A stretch of 56,537 nucleotides of DNA from an uncultured bacterium (GCA_949284415.1 CASDVM010000034.1:1-56537), one strand, 5' to 3'. Shown: positions 9,256 to 17,530, numbered from the stretch's first letter. A program made the numbers and translations. The notes: a model not told the origin generated them from the letters alone.

Positions 9256-10832
9256 TAATTTGTTTTAGCTTTTCTCTCACTCTTTAATAAAAACATAAAA
9301 GGAATCAAAATAAAACAGGCTATTGCAAAAACTTTAAAAGTTGTCATATATGCACAGAGTGTTGACTGCTGAATAAGCTGATTATAAAGCATTTTACCCG
9401 CCATATAAGTTGCATTCATCATGTCGCCTGCCTGATGAATAAAAGATGAAGCATAAGAACTTAATCTGTCAGCAAAAATAGTATTTGTACCGTGCATAGA
9501 TTTAACAAGTCCGTTCTGGTGAACCTGCGACAATCTTGAAATCATTGTTGCAACAAGAGACGTTCCGATTGCACCGCCGATTGTTTTCAACAAATTCTGA
9601 AATCCTGATGCATTAGTCATTTGATCATTTCTTAATGTTATACAGGATAATGTTGTAATAGGCATCATAGTAAATACAAGCCCGAGCCCAAACACAATAT
9701 TCGGTACAACAATATTCATCATACTAATTTCCAAATTCAAAGAACCCAGAATCCATCCGCCCAGTCCCATACAAAAAAGCCCGATAATACCGTATGTTTT
9801 ATAGCTTAATCGTCCGCCGAGCCCGCCAAAAATTGCAAGCGCTGTAAACGCCCCCACTCCTCTGGGCATAATGGCAAGTCCGCTTGTAAACGCATCATAT
9901 CCCATCATATTCTGTAATAACTGCGGCAATATAGCAAGAGATGCAAGCAATACTCCGTTTAAAAGAATTAACATTGCAGTCCCGCAGAAAAAATTTGCGT
10001 CTTTTAAAACATCAAGTTTTATAAGCGGATTTTTCCCCTTGACCTGCATATAAAAGAAACATATACATCCGAGAGCGGCAATAGCCGAAAGCCAGCAGAT
10101 CCACGGTGCATTAAACCAATCGGCATCATTACCCTTATCAAAAACTATCTGTAAAGGTATCAGCCAAACACACAGCCATAAAAACCCTAATTTATCAAGA
10201 TGAATATTTTTTTGTCTTCTTGCATAAGGAGGATCTTCAAGGAATTTTTTAGCAAGAGCTATACAGAAAAAACCAAACGGCACGTTTATAAAGAAAATAT
10301 ACGGCCAGGACCAGTTTTCCGTAATATACCCGCCCATAACAGGCCCTAAAATAGGCGCAACTACAACAACCAGACCAAATACAGCCATAGCCTTGTTTCT
10401 TGCTTCACCTTTAAAACATTCCATGGTAATTGCCTGCGCCATAGGCATTAAACATCCGCCGCCGATACCCTGCATAGCACGGGCTATTACAATCATACCG
10501 ATTGACGTTGACACCCCGCACAAAAAAGATGCAAGCGTAAATACAAATACTCCAACCATAAATAAATTTTTTCTGCCGAGCAACTTACAAAAATAATCAA
10601 TCATGGGAATAACAATACTGCTTGCCATCAAATAGCTTGTTAAAACCCAAATAGATTCTTGATTGCTGACAGAATATGAACCTGCTATATGCGGCAGTGC
10701 AACGTTTGCAACTGTTTCATCAAGTGCATACATAAACGTTGCAAGCATTACAGGCATAATAATAAGCCAGGGATTAGTTTTCGGAGTCCATTCTTCTTGG
10801 TGTACTGCGGTATTTGTATTATTTTCTGACAT
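9255..10832 (-). CDS. DHA2-family MFS drug:H+ antiporter (EmrB/QacA type), copy 1
   Basis: A 525-residue, 14-helix antiporter with the same motif series as its neighbour: TFMYALDETVANVALPHIAG in TM1 with the charged Asp-Glu pair, DYFCKLLGRKNLF, ARAMQGIGGGCLMPMAQA and motif C VVVVAPILGPVMGGYITENW. The Glu in TM1 (DET against DGT in the other copy) may give a different substrate preference. The ribosome-binding site AAGGA is 6 nt before the ATG. It lies directly downstream of the emrA-like gene and is probably cotranscribed with it under the MarR regulator. Confidence 0.92.
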   Translation of the reverse strand: MSENNTNTAVHQEEWTPKTNPWLIIMPVMLATFMYALDETVANVALPHIAGSYSVSNQESIWVLTSYLMASSIVIPMIDYFCKLLGRKNLFMVGVFVFTLASFLCGVSTSIGMIVIARAMQGIGGGCLMPMAQAITMECFKGEARNKAMAVFGLVVVVAPILGPVMGGYITENWSWPYIFFINVPFGFFCIALAKKFLEDPPYARRQKNIHLDKLGFLWLCVWLIPLQIVFDKGNDADWFNAPWICWLSAIAALGCICFFYMQVKGKNPLIKLDVLKDANFFCGTAMLILLNGVLLASLAILPQLLQNMMGYDAFTSGLAIMPRGVGAFTALAIFGGLGGRLSYKTYGIIGLFCMGLGGWILGSLNLEISMMNIVVPNIVFGLGLVFTMMPITTLSCITLRNDQMTNASGFQNLLKTIGGAIGTSLVATMISRLSQVHQNGLVKSMHGTNTIFADRLSSYASSFIHQAGDMMNATYMAGKMLYNQLIQQSTLCAYMTTFKVFAIACFILIPFMFLLKSERKAKTN

Positions 10833-10845
10833 TGTAAATCCTTTT

Positions 10846-10914
10846 TAAGAGTGAAGAGTGACGGGTAAAAAAGTGAAGCGATTTTCACTTCACGCTTCAC
10901 TCTTCACATTTCAC
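10846..10914. repeat. AGAGTGAAGAGTGA spacer repeat, copy 2 (hairpin-forming)
   Basis: GTGAAGAGTGA near the left end pairs with TCACTCTTCAC near the right, and AGTGAAGCG pairs with CGCTTCACT internally, so the whole spacer can fold into a long hairpin. Its left end matches the 9203-9255 spacer. Confidence 0.65.
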
Positions 10915-11928
10915 TTATTTTACTCTTACTTTGGGAACAACTGACATGCCCGGAACTACGTTATATTTTTCAGTGTCATACTTTTCCGTAAACACAATTT
11001 TTACGGGAATTCTCTGAACAATTTTAACAAATGATCCGACAGCATTTTCAGGCGGGAACAAACTTGATTTTGCACCGGAAGCTCTTTGAATACTGTCAAC
11101 TTTACCTTTAAATACATGATCAGGGTAAGTGTCTATTTTAATATCAACGGGCTGACCCGGTTTCATGTGGCGAAGCTGGTTTTCTTTGAAGTTTGCAACA
11201 ACCCATACATCTTCCGGAACAATTACAAACAAAGGAGCACCGACATTTACATACATACCTTTTTCAACACGTCTTGAAGAAACAGTACCGTTTTGAGGCG
11301 CATAAATATTTGTATAGCTCAAATTAAGTTTAGCCTTATCTCTCAAAGCTTTTGCTTCTTTCAAATCTGCATCGGCAACTTTATTGCCTCCTTGAGATAA
11401 CAATGATTCTTCTGCCTTTGTTAAATTTGCCTGCGCGGAATCATATTTTGCCTGAGCTGCGTCAAGAGTCTGTTTGGATACGGCACCTTTTTCATAAAGA
11501 TTTGTGTATCTGTCTAAATCTTTTTTTGCAACATCAATATTTGTCTGCATCGCTTTAAAATTAGCCTGAGCATTCTTTTGATCAAGCAAAATTCTTTCAT
11601 ATCTTGCTTCAGCCTGAGCCAGTGCAACTTCATAATCTGCAGGATCTATTTTGGCGACAAGATCACCTTCTTTAACCGTCTGGTTATCGGTTACATAAGA
11701 TTCAATAATCTGGCCGCTGACTCTGGGAGCAACCTGAACTGTTGTTGTTTCAACGTAAGCATCGTCTGTTGACTGATACATTAAAAGATCATGTATAAAA
11801 TATGCACCGCCCACAAGCAATAAAACAATTGCAGCTCCTGCAATATATCTTTTAAACGGTTTGTGCTCTTTTTTGCCTTCTTCCTGTTGAACATCCTGTT
11901 CTTCAATGTTTGTATTTTGTTCTTCCAT
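10915..11928 (-). CDS. HlyD-family periplasmic adaptor (EmrA-like)
   Basis: A 337-residue membrane-fusion protein linking the MFS pump to an outer-membrane channel. It has a charged cytoplasmic N-terminus, one transmembrane helix (about residues 28-49), a lipoyl-like half-motif (DAYVETTTVQVAPRVSGQI), a central alpha-helical hairpin (about 90-190), the second half-motif and a beta-barrel region. The length is usual for EmrA-type adaptors. GAGG lies 6 nt before the ATG. It is followed by two MFS genes and preceded by marR, so it is part of the efflux operon. Confidence 0.93.
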   Translation of the reverse strand: MEEQNTNIEEQDVQQEEGKKEHKPFKRYIAGAAIVLLLVGGAYFIHDLLMYQSTDDAYVETTTVQVAPRVSGQIIESYVTDNQTVKEGDLVAKIDPADYEVALAQAEARYERILLDQKNAQANFKAMQTNIDVAKKDLDRYTNLYEKGAVSKQTLDAAQAKYDSAQANLTKAEESLLSQGGNKVADADLKEAKALRDKAKLNLSYTNIYAPQNGTVSSRRVEKGMYVNVGAPLFVIVPEDVWVVANFKENQLRHMKPGQPVDIKIDTYPDHVFKGKVDSIQRASGAKSSLFPPENAVGSFVKIVQRIPVKIVFTEKYDTEKYNVVPGMSVVPKVRVK

Positions 11929-11946
11929 TTTCTACCTCTTATTTAA

Positions 11947-12411
11947 TTATATATTTATCTCTACTACTTTTTCCAACTCAAGCCTGAAAGATTTCAAAGT
12001 TTCCTGAACTCTTTCAATATCTTCATCAGAAATCGTCTTTGTTACACTCTCAAGATATTGTTTCACTTTTTTATTAATTGTGTCAAGTTCTCTCAAGCCC
12101 CTTTCGGTTATGCCCATTTTTTTTACTAACCTGTTGTTCTTTGTGTCAATAAATCGTGTTATAAATCCTTTTTGTTCCAGCGAATCTAAAATTCTGCCCG
12201 TATTTGCCCTGTCTTTTAATATAAGCCTTGCAAGATCCCTCTGACAAATCCCGGCATTAACGGAAACAGTATCCAAAGCAGCATATTCATCAAGAGATAA
12301 ACCTATTTCCAACTTTTCAAACAACTGAGTTGTTACTTTTTTCATTAATCTAGAAGTCTGTTCGAGTTCGTAATGTATGCTGTCTGTATAATGTAGTTTA
12401 CAATCTTTCAT
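11947..12411 (-). CDS. MarR-family transcriptional regulator of the efflux locus
   Basis: A 154-residue winged-helix protein: the recognition region QRDLARLILKDRANTGRILDSLEQKGFI (about residues 57-84, shown here as the helices after AGICQ) and the wing DTKNNRLVKKMGITERG are typical of MarR. Such proteins usually repress until a lipophilic ligand binds. It is 18 nt upstream of the adaptor gene and divergent from the TolC-like gene. A palindrome (12472-12487) in the shared upstream region is its likely operator. No Shine-Dalgarno is visible; a TATAAT (12426-12431, minus strand) lies 14 nt before the ATG, giving a very short leader. Confidence 0.92.
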   Translation of the reverse strand: MKDCKLHYTDSIHYELEQTSRLMKKVTTQLFEKLEIGLSLDEYAALDTVSVNAGICQRDLARLILKDRANTGRILDSLEQKGFITRFIDTKNNRLVKKMGITERGLRELDTINKKVKQYLESVTKTISDEDIERVQETLKSFRLELEKVVEINI

Positions 12412-12471
12412 ATCTTATATTCTTAATTATAATTTGTTTTATTATTTATATATTATGTTGCAAAAAAAATA

Positions 12472-12487
12472 TGTTGCATTTACAACA
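12472..12487. promoter_or_regulatory. Candidate MarR operator and divergent promoter
   Basis: TGTTG CATTTA CAACA is a perfect inverted repeat of MarR-operator size, about 60 nt upstream of marR. It overlaps TTGCAT (12475-12480), which with TAACAT (12497-12502, 16-nt spacer) makes a possible promoter towards the TolC-like gene. A second TATGTTGCA half-site lies at about 12454. Confidence 0.45.
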
Positions 12488-12525
12488 ATATTATGCTAAC
12501 ATATGATTATTAAAAATGCAAGTGC

Positions 12526-12612
12526 GGATTTTTGGTAGGGCACCGCGCGAGTGAAACGAGCCCGGCCCGTGAGTTTAAGCCGGACGTTACTCCGGCGAAA
12601 ACCCAAAAATCC
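12526..12612 (+). ncRNA. GC-rich structured leader upstream of the TolC-like gene
   Basis: An 87-nt block far richer in G+C than its surroundings is closed by a perfect 10-bp inverted repeat, GGATTTTTGG (12526-12535) and CCAAAAATCC (12603-12612). Inside, GGGC/GCCC (12538-12541, 12560-12563) and a perfect 6-bp hairpin GCCGGA CGTTAC TCCGGC (12579-12596) suggest a closed multibranch structure. It could be a cis-regulatory RNA in the tolC leader or an inserted palindromic element. A further hairpin GAGGC AAA GCCTC follows at 12644-12656. I recognise no known riboswitch. Confidence 0.5.
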
Positions 12613-12689
12613 AAGACAAAAATTAATAAAGAGGATAAAAACGGAGGCAAAGCCTCTGACAAAAAGGACAATAAGTACCACAAAAATCT

Positions 12690-14123
12690 ATGAAGAGGAT
12701 GAAAAAAGTGAAAAAGGTTATATCAATAGCATTACTGGCAAGTATTATAAGCATGAACACCATGCCTGTATTCGCGGTTGAAGAAAATTCAAAAGCTTCT
12801 ACCGCTGCCCCGAAACAATTTAAAAGCATGGTTTCCAAAAATAAAAAAACTTCTGATGATTATAAATTTGAATATATTAATATGAACTGGTGGAATAATT
12901 TTAACGATGATATTCTGACATCATATATTCAAAAAGCCGTTACAAATAATTACGATTTAAAAATGGCAACATTAAATGTTGAAGAATATTACCAGAATGT
13001 TAAAGCACAGTTTGCAAATGAGCTTCCTTCTGCTACAGCAGGATTTGGCCCCGGATGGTTCAAAATGCCCGGAAGTACAAGCACTGATATCAATTTCGGG
13101 TTGCCGATTATTGTACAATATGAAGCCGATATTTTCCTGAAAAACCACAACAAAACTAAAGCCGTAAAAAAACTTTACGAAGGTTCAAAACAGGATGAGC
13201 GCGCCGCATACATTTCTGTTGCATCAGCAGTAGGTTCAACTTATTTCAATATAATTAATCTTGATAAAATGATAGATTTACAGGAACAAATTGTAAAAAT
13301 AAGACAGGAAATATATGATTTGATGCTCGCAAGCAATAAAGAAGGACTTACATCAACTGCTGATACTGTCAGAGCAAACAAATCACTTGTTCAAGGCCAG
13401 ACCGATTTAATAGAATTGAAGAAACACAGAGAGCAAATGTTACATCAGTTAAGCGTACTTATCGGCGAAAGCCCTGAGAATGCAAATTCGCTTGAAAGAA
13501 AATCGCTTGATGATCTCAATTACAAACTCGCCGTACCCTCACAAATTCCCTCGGAAATCATTACAAACAGACCTGATTATCTGAAAGCGGAATTAATGGT
13601 TGAAAAAGCAGGAATTGACGTTAAAGTCGCTAAAAAAGAATTTCTGCCTTCCATAAATATCTTAGGCGGTGCAGTATTTAATGCAGGTGATCTCGGAAGC
13701 CTGTTTACCACAAAAAATATGCTTCTTGGGCTTGCAGGCGGACTTATGACACCGTTATTTCAGGGCGGTTCTTTGATTGCAAATTTGAGATTAAAAAAGG
13801 CTACTTATGAAAAAATTCTGCAAAATTACTACAAAACAAATCTGACTGCAATTCAGGAAGTCAACGATGCTCTTGTTGCGGCTAAACTTGATAAAGATAA
13901 GATGCTTCAGACAGAAAAACAATTCAATCTTGAAAAAGCAGATTACAAATACAGCGAAAACAAATTTGATGAAGGAACAATCTCCAAACTTGACTTAATC
14001 CAGTATCAGGAAAACCTTCTGACAATAGAAAAACTCGTTGCACAACAAAAGATCGAATGCATGACGGATGCAATCAGCTTGTACAAAGCAACGGGAAGCA
14101 AACCTTACGACTATGTAAACTAA
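12690..14123 (+). CDS. TolC-family outer-membrane efflux channel
   Basis: A 477-residue protein of NodT/CusC-like outer-membrane factors. It has a basic N-terminus with a hydrophobic signal segment (ISIALLASIISMNTMPVFA), then two repeated alpha-helical hairpins with the family motifs YEADIFLKNHNKTKAV and RPDYLKAELMVEKAGIDVKVAK. No lipobox cysteine is seen. It would provide the outer-membrane exit for the EmrA/EmrB-type proteins encoded divergently. The start is uncertain: the ATG at 12690 has no ribosome-binding site, the ATG at 12699 abuts GAGG, and a GTG at 12708 has GAGG about 9 nt upstream. All three leave the signal peptide intact. Confidence 0.9.
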   Translation: MKRMKKVKKVISIALLASIISMNTMPVFAVEENSKASTAAPKQFKSMVSKNKKTSDDYKFEYINMNWWNNFNDDILTSYIQKAVTNNYDLKMATLNVEEYYQNVKAQFANELPSATAGFGPGWFKMPGSTSTDINFGLPIIVQYEADIFLKNHNKTKAVKKLYEGSKQDERAAYISVASAVGSTYFNIINLDKMIDLQEQIVKIRQEIYDLMLASNKEGLTSTADTVRANKSLVQGQTDLIELKKHREQMLHQLSVLIGESPENANSLERKSLDDLNYKLAVPSQIPSEIITNRPDYLKAELMVEKAGIDVKVAKKEFLPSINILGGAVFNAGDLGSLFTTKNMLLGLAGGLMTPLFQGGSLIANLRLKKATYEKILQNYYKTNLTAIQEVNDALVAAKLDKDKMLQTEKQFNLEKADYKYSENKFDEGTISKLDLIQYQENLLTIEKLVAQQKIECMTDAISLYKATGSKPYDYVN

Positions 14124-14171
14124 ATTCACATATAATCATCACCTCTTTACTTTAAGAAATTTAAAGTAATG

Positions 14172-14206
14172 TGCCGGAAATCCTCACTGTTTCCGGCATT
14201 TTTTTT
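14172..14206 (+). terminator. Rho-independent terminator of the TolC-like gene
   Basis: TGCCGGAAA (14172-14180) pairs with TTTCCGGCA (14190-14198), followed by an unbroken T-run. A classical intrinsic terminator about 50 nt after the stop. Confidence 0.92.
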
Positions 14207-14231
14207 ACACTACGTGCGTAGATATATCCGG

Positions 14232-14281
14232 TTTTGCATAAATTTGTTAAGTCCGCACTAAAGAAGAAGCGTAGCCGCTCC
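14232..14281. repeat. Dispersed intergenic repeat, copy A
   Basis: This 50-nt segment aligns almost end to end with 44180-44228. The shared core is CACTAAAGAAG(A/G)AGCGT followed by CGCTCC, preceded by a TTTT(G/A)CATAAA block. GAAGCG/CGCTCC-type arms suggest a small hairpin. Both copies lie in gene-free spacers. Confidence 0.7.
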
Positions 14282-14343
14282 CTGCGTGCACAGTTCCCTT
14301 TCCTGTACTTAGGACACCCTCTCTACAAAAGGAAAGTAATATT

Positions 14344-15198
14344 TTATAATACACTTCTCGGCTGCTTTAAAACTCCGCTTATTACCCTGTCAATACCTGC
14401 AAGATCTTTTATTATCTCAATATTTTCAAACCCGTTTTGAAGCATTAATGATCTTACATCGTCAGATTGTCCTATACCGAGTTCAAATATCAGATATCCG
14501 CCTTTATTCAAAATTTTAGGTGCTTCACAGGATATTTTTTCATAAAATTCCAGACCTTTTTCATCTTTTGTAAAAAGTGCCTCTTCAGGGTCAAATTTTA
14601 CTTCAATCTGAATATTTTCTTTTTCACAGGGCGGAATATAAGGCGGGTTTGAAACAATTATATCAAAGGTTTCACCAGGTTTTACGTTTGAAAATATATC
14701 GGATTTTCTAAAAATTGCTTTATTAAAAAGATTCAGCCTTGAAGCGTTATCAAGAGCTGTATTTAATGCATCTGTAGAAATATCAAGCCCGATAATCCGA
14801 CAATCAGTATATTCTGCAATCATGCAGGCAATACATCCTGAACCTGTACCTACATCAAGCGCCATTTTAAAATTATTTTTATGAATAATATCTATTGCAT
14901 TTCTTACAAGAATTTCCGTCTCATCACGCGGGATTAAAACTGACGGATTTACAATAAACTTCTCTCCCATAAAATCCGCAAAACCTGTAATATGCTGAAT
15001 CGGGCGTCTTTCGGCAGCTCTGAGCAGTGCTTTTTCTTTGACTAATTCAAGCTTTTCAGCGGTTAATTTATTTCCCATTACAATATCTTTAACACCGTAA
15101 TTTGCAAAATGTTCTAATAAAATTTTAACTTCAACATTTGCTTCATTCGGCTCTATTCCGCTATCGGTCAATATTTTTAAGATTTCTTGAATACTCAT
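14344..15198 (-). CDS. prmC: Peptide chain release factor N5-glutamine methyltransferase PrmC
   Basis: About 284 residues; it methylates the GGQ glutamine of RF1/RF2 in the cytoplasm. The N-terminal helical domain (ILTDSGIEPNEANVEVKILLEH) is followed by the SAM-binding motif LDVGTGSGCIA and the diagnostic NPPY motif (IIVSNPPYIPP). I chose the ATG at 15198 because homologues begin with an MTIQE-like helix. A longer frame from 15252 would overlap the upstream gene and has no better ribosome-binding site. The gene starts 20 nt after the unknown gene 15221-15718 ends, so it is likely cotranscribed with it. Confidence 0.93.
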   Translation of the reverse strand: MSIQEILKILTDSGIEPNEANVEVKILLEHFANYGVKDIVMGNKLTAEKLELVKEKALLRAAERRPIQHITGFADFMGEKFIVNPSVLIPRDETEILVRNAIDIIHKNNFKMALDVGTGSGCIACMIAEYTDCRIIGLDISTDALNTALDNASRLNLFNKAIFRKSDIFSNVKPGETFDIIVSNPPYIPPCEKENIQIEVKFDPEEALFTKDEKGLEFYEKISCEAPKILNKGGYLIFELGIGQSDDVRSLMLQNGFENIEIIKDLAGIDRVISGVLKQPRSVL

Positions 15199-15220
15199 AT
15201 ATTTTTTGCCATTTTTTCTA

Positions 15221-15718
15221 TTATTCGCAAATCCCGCGACAATCATGTTCATTCAATATTTTTTCTATTTCATCACGAGCTTCGAGCTTTGATGTTAATT
15301 CTTTTTTTTCTATATTATATTTTTTGCACAAACGATCGTAATAATAAAGCTGTTTTTTTGTCGGCTGTTCTTTTGACATTTTAACTTCACGCAAAAAAGC
15401 ACGTTTTTTCTTTTCATATTCTTTTTGAGCCTGAATCAAAGGCTCCTGCTTTTTTTTGTAATCGTAATATTTGCGGCATTCTTTGAGGTAAAGCATTGTC
15501 TCGTTAGCAAAATTTTCATCATCCAGATAAGACTGCAAAAATTCGAAATGCGGATTATTTATCTCAAGATAATATTTTTCATCTTCCACAAATTTATCAA
15601 AAATATCATCTGCACTTATATCAGGTGATTTTTTAACGAGAGCACGCAAAAAATTACACAGAGCAGATTTCTGTGTTTTTGTCATATCAAGATATATTTG
15701 ATTTTTTATGCTGTACAT
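15221..15718 (-). CDS. Uncharacterised lysine-rich helical protein (165 aa)
   Basis: I do not recognise a family. The protein is highly charged (Lys/Glu/Tyr-rich), predicted helical throughout, with a likely coiled-coil at about 85-150 (QKEYEKKKRAFLREVKMSKE). No signal peptide or membrane segment. Its ATG shares one base with the stop of a 54-codon gene upstream (TAATG at 15716-15720), a translational-coupling arrangement, and prmC follows after 20 nt. A three-gene operon with prmC is likely, though this does not by itself give a function. Confidence 0.8.
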   Translation of the reverse strand: MYSIKNQIYLDMTKTQKSALCNFLRALVKKSPDISADDIFDKFVEDEKYYLEINNPHFEFLQSYLDDENFANETMLYLKECRKYYDYKKKQEPLIQAQKEYEKKKRAFLREVKMSKEQPTKKQLYYYDRLCKKYNIEKKELTSKLEARDEIEKILNEHDCRGICE

Positions 15719-15882
15719 TATTTTTTAAACAAGTCTTTAACTCTGAATTTACCGGAATTTTCACGTTGAAACGCGGCAAACTTTTTAACAATGGGATTGG
15801 TACTGTAACGAACAGATTTTTGTTCAATCTTTTCGTCTGCCTCTGTTTCATTTTCAATAACGGTAAATTCTCTCTTATCCAT
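15718..15882 (-). CDS. Small protein (54 aa) coupled to the downstream gene
   Basis: An open frame from ATG 15882 to TAA 15718-15720 encodes a 54-residue protein starting MDKREFTVIENETEADEKIE and ending FRVKDLFKK. It is acidic at the N-terminus and basic at the C-terminus, with no membrane segment. GAGG lies about 13 nt upstream of the ATG, which is rather far. The stop overlaps the next start as TAATG. The tight coupling and coding-like composition support a real gene; I do not recognise it. Confidence 0.65.
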   Translation of the reverse strand: MDKREFTVIENETEADEKIEQKSVRYSTNPIVKKFAAFQRENSGKFRVKDLFKK

Positions 15883-15984
15883 AAAATAATTATACCTCTT
15901 TATATATTTATAAAAAAGTTTGTTAAGAAAAAATTGACTTTTTTGTTATATAAAAAGTATATAATGTTACAAACTGTAATATTT

Positions 15985-16638
15985 TTAAGCGGTAAATCTG
16001 CGCGGACCTCCGGAATTTATCGGAATAATCATTGCTTTTTGTTTGTCATTTTTTGGAGGAAAAAGTGATTTCAATCTGTAGTAAACAGCCCGCGGAAGAT
16101 TTGCACCGAGTGTATTCTTTTCCTGCTTCTGCGCTTTATTATTTTCTTTTAATCGTTCAAATGCCTTTTTTTCATCTTGTTTTAACGGCCGAAAAGATAT
16201 TTTATTATTATAATCCGACTGCATTTGAGGTGTTGTATTATATTCTTCAAGCACAGTATTTACAAGATTTCTCTCTTTTGCATTAAGATATTTTAAATCA
16301 ATACCTTCTTTTTTCGGTAAGATAACTGTACCCTGCTTTTCGGGAATAGATAAAGGAGACGCTGATACAGGCTTTGCGGTGCCTGATTTTACATCCGCAG
16401 CACTTTTCTTTATAATTTGTTTGCCGTAATTTGCTGTCCGTTCAATAGTTTTTTTTACATTTTTATTTTTTCCGAATAAACATCCCATGCCTATCACAGC
16501 AAGCCCCGCAAGTGCAGCAAGCATGTATGTATCAGAAAGATAAACTGACTCGGATTTATAATTACTGCGCATTATATTATTATTATTTGCTCTTCTTAAG
16601 GACGGCAAAGCTGATTCAAAACTAACCTTTTCAATCAT
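15985..16638 (-). CDS. Uncharacterised single-pass membrane protein (217 aa)
   Basis: No family recognised. The start at 16638 (MIEKVSFESALP) is preferred because AAAGG lies 9 nt upstream; the in-frame ATG at 16647 abuts that AAAGG. One transmembrane helix at about residues 38-55 (MLAALAGLAVIGMGCLFG) follows an Asn-rich N-terminus. The rest is a basic, low-complexity Lys/Glu/Asn-rich domain, probably cytoplasmic by the positive-inside rule. Its translation-initiation sequence nearly matches that of the membrane protein at 23891-24316. The surrounding context says nothing about function. Confidence 0.75.
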   Translation of the reverse strand: MIEKVSFESALPSLRRANNNNIMRSNYKSESVYLSDTYMLAALAGLAVIGMGCLFGKNKNVKKTIERTANYGKQIIKKSAADVKSGTAKPVSASPLSIPEKQGTVILPKKEGIDLKYLNAKERNLVNTVLEEYNTTPQMQSDYNNKISFRPLKQDEKKAFERLKENNKAQKQEKNTLGANLPRAVYYRLKSLFPPKNDKQKAMIIPINSGGPRRFTA

Positions 16639-16777
16639 AATAAACATCCTTTCCGTATTACAGAAAATTATTAATAAAAATATAAACTCAATAAGTTAAC
16701 GACCTTGACACACAAAATATATATTTAGATATTATATCGAAAAATAATTGATTTTTAAAGATATAAATCCGAAATCT

Positions 16778-17494
16778 TTACAATTGCAGTTTTGCAATTC
16801 TTATATTTAATACCGCCTCTAAATCAACCCCGCTTAATATTTCCGAAATAAGGTCATTTGGGTTCAAATCGGCTTTATTAAAGTGCGGTAATATGCCGAG
16901 TATTTTCACATCAGTATATTCTTCGATTAATCTTGGCAAAAGTTTTATATCAGAATTTTCAGTATTTTCAGGGTAATTGGTTAATATTATACCGCGCAGG
17001 GTTATTCCTTTTTCTTTAGCATGATTAACGGTCAGCAGAATATTATTTATATCCGAATTTAAAGCAGATACAACCAGTAATAGAGGTATATCAAGCATCC
17101 TGATAAGATCTTCTTCCAGAAAATTTTTACTTAAAGGCGAAGCCAAGCCTGAAACTCCGTCAACCACGAGCAATTCATACATATCTTCCAATTTTTGATA
17201 GTCATTAAGAATATGGTCTTTTTCAATTACAACACCTTCTTTTGCCCCTGCAATAAGAGGGGTTGATCTCTCTTTAAAAAGATATGTGAAATAAGTCTTT
17301 ATATACGGATCTGCAAATTTTACATAAGCAAGATCGGGAGACCGGATAAACCCGTTTTTTTCTATAACTCCTGTTTCCACAGGCTTATATACCGCGGTTG
17401 AATATCCTAAACTCTGCATAGTTGCCGTAAGTCCCGCAGTAACGAAAATTTTATCGGAATTTTGATCCGCACCCGTAACAAATAGTTCCAGCAT
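16778..17494 (-). CDS. bioD: Dethiobiotin synthetase-like protein (BioD family) with degenerate P-loop
   Basis: A 238-residue protein of the BioD/ParA-like P-loop fold. BioD forms the ureido ring of dethiobiotin from DAPA, CO2 and ATP. Family features include KPVETG (usually KPVQTG), the strand VVDGVSGLASPL (usually VEGAGGLxxPL) and LRGIILTNYP. The Walker A is abnormal: VTGADQNSDKIFVT in place of the family GTDTxVGKT, so the second Gly is Asp and the Thr/Ser after Lys is Ile, although the Lys remains. Catalysis may be altered or lost. No other biotin genes are in the window. A TAGTAT box ends 6 nt before the ATG, suggesting a leaderless mRNA. Confidence 0.75.
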   Translation of the reverse strand: MLELFVTGADQNSDKIFVTAGLTATMQSLGYSTAVYKPVETGVIEKNGFIRSPDLAYVKFADPYIKTYFTYLFKERSTPLIAGAKEGVVIEKDHILNDYQKLEDMYELLVVDGVSGLASPLSKNFLEEDLIRMLDIPLLLVVSALNSDINNILLTVNHAKEKGITLRGIILTNYPENTENSDIKLLPRLIEEYTDVKILGILPHFNKADLNPNDLISEILSGVDLEAVLNIRIAKLQL

Positions 17495-17500
17495 AAGCTA

Positions 17501-17530
17501 ATACTATCACGGCAGTATTTTCATTGTAAA
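17501..17530 (-). promoter_or_regulatory. Predicted leaderless promoter of bioD
   Basis: Minus-strand TTTACA (17525-17530), an 18-nt spacer and TAGTAT (17501-17506), then 6 nt to the ATG. No Shine-Dalgarno is present. Confidence 0.45.

Noticed and set aside
12551-12781. Short basic ORF over the GC-rich leader
   Set aside because: The composition is dominated by the structured element, there is no ribosome-binding site, and it overlaps the 5' end of the TolC-like gene in another frame.
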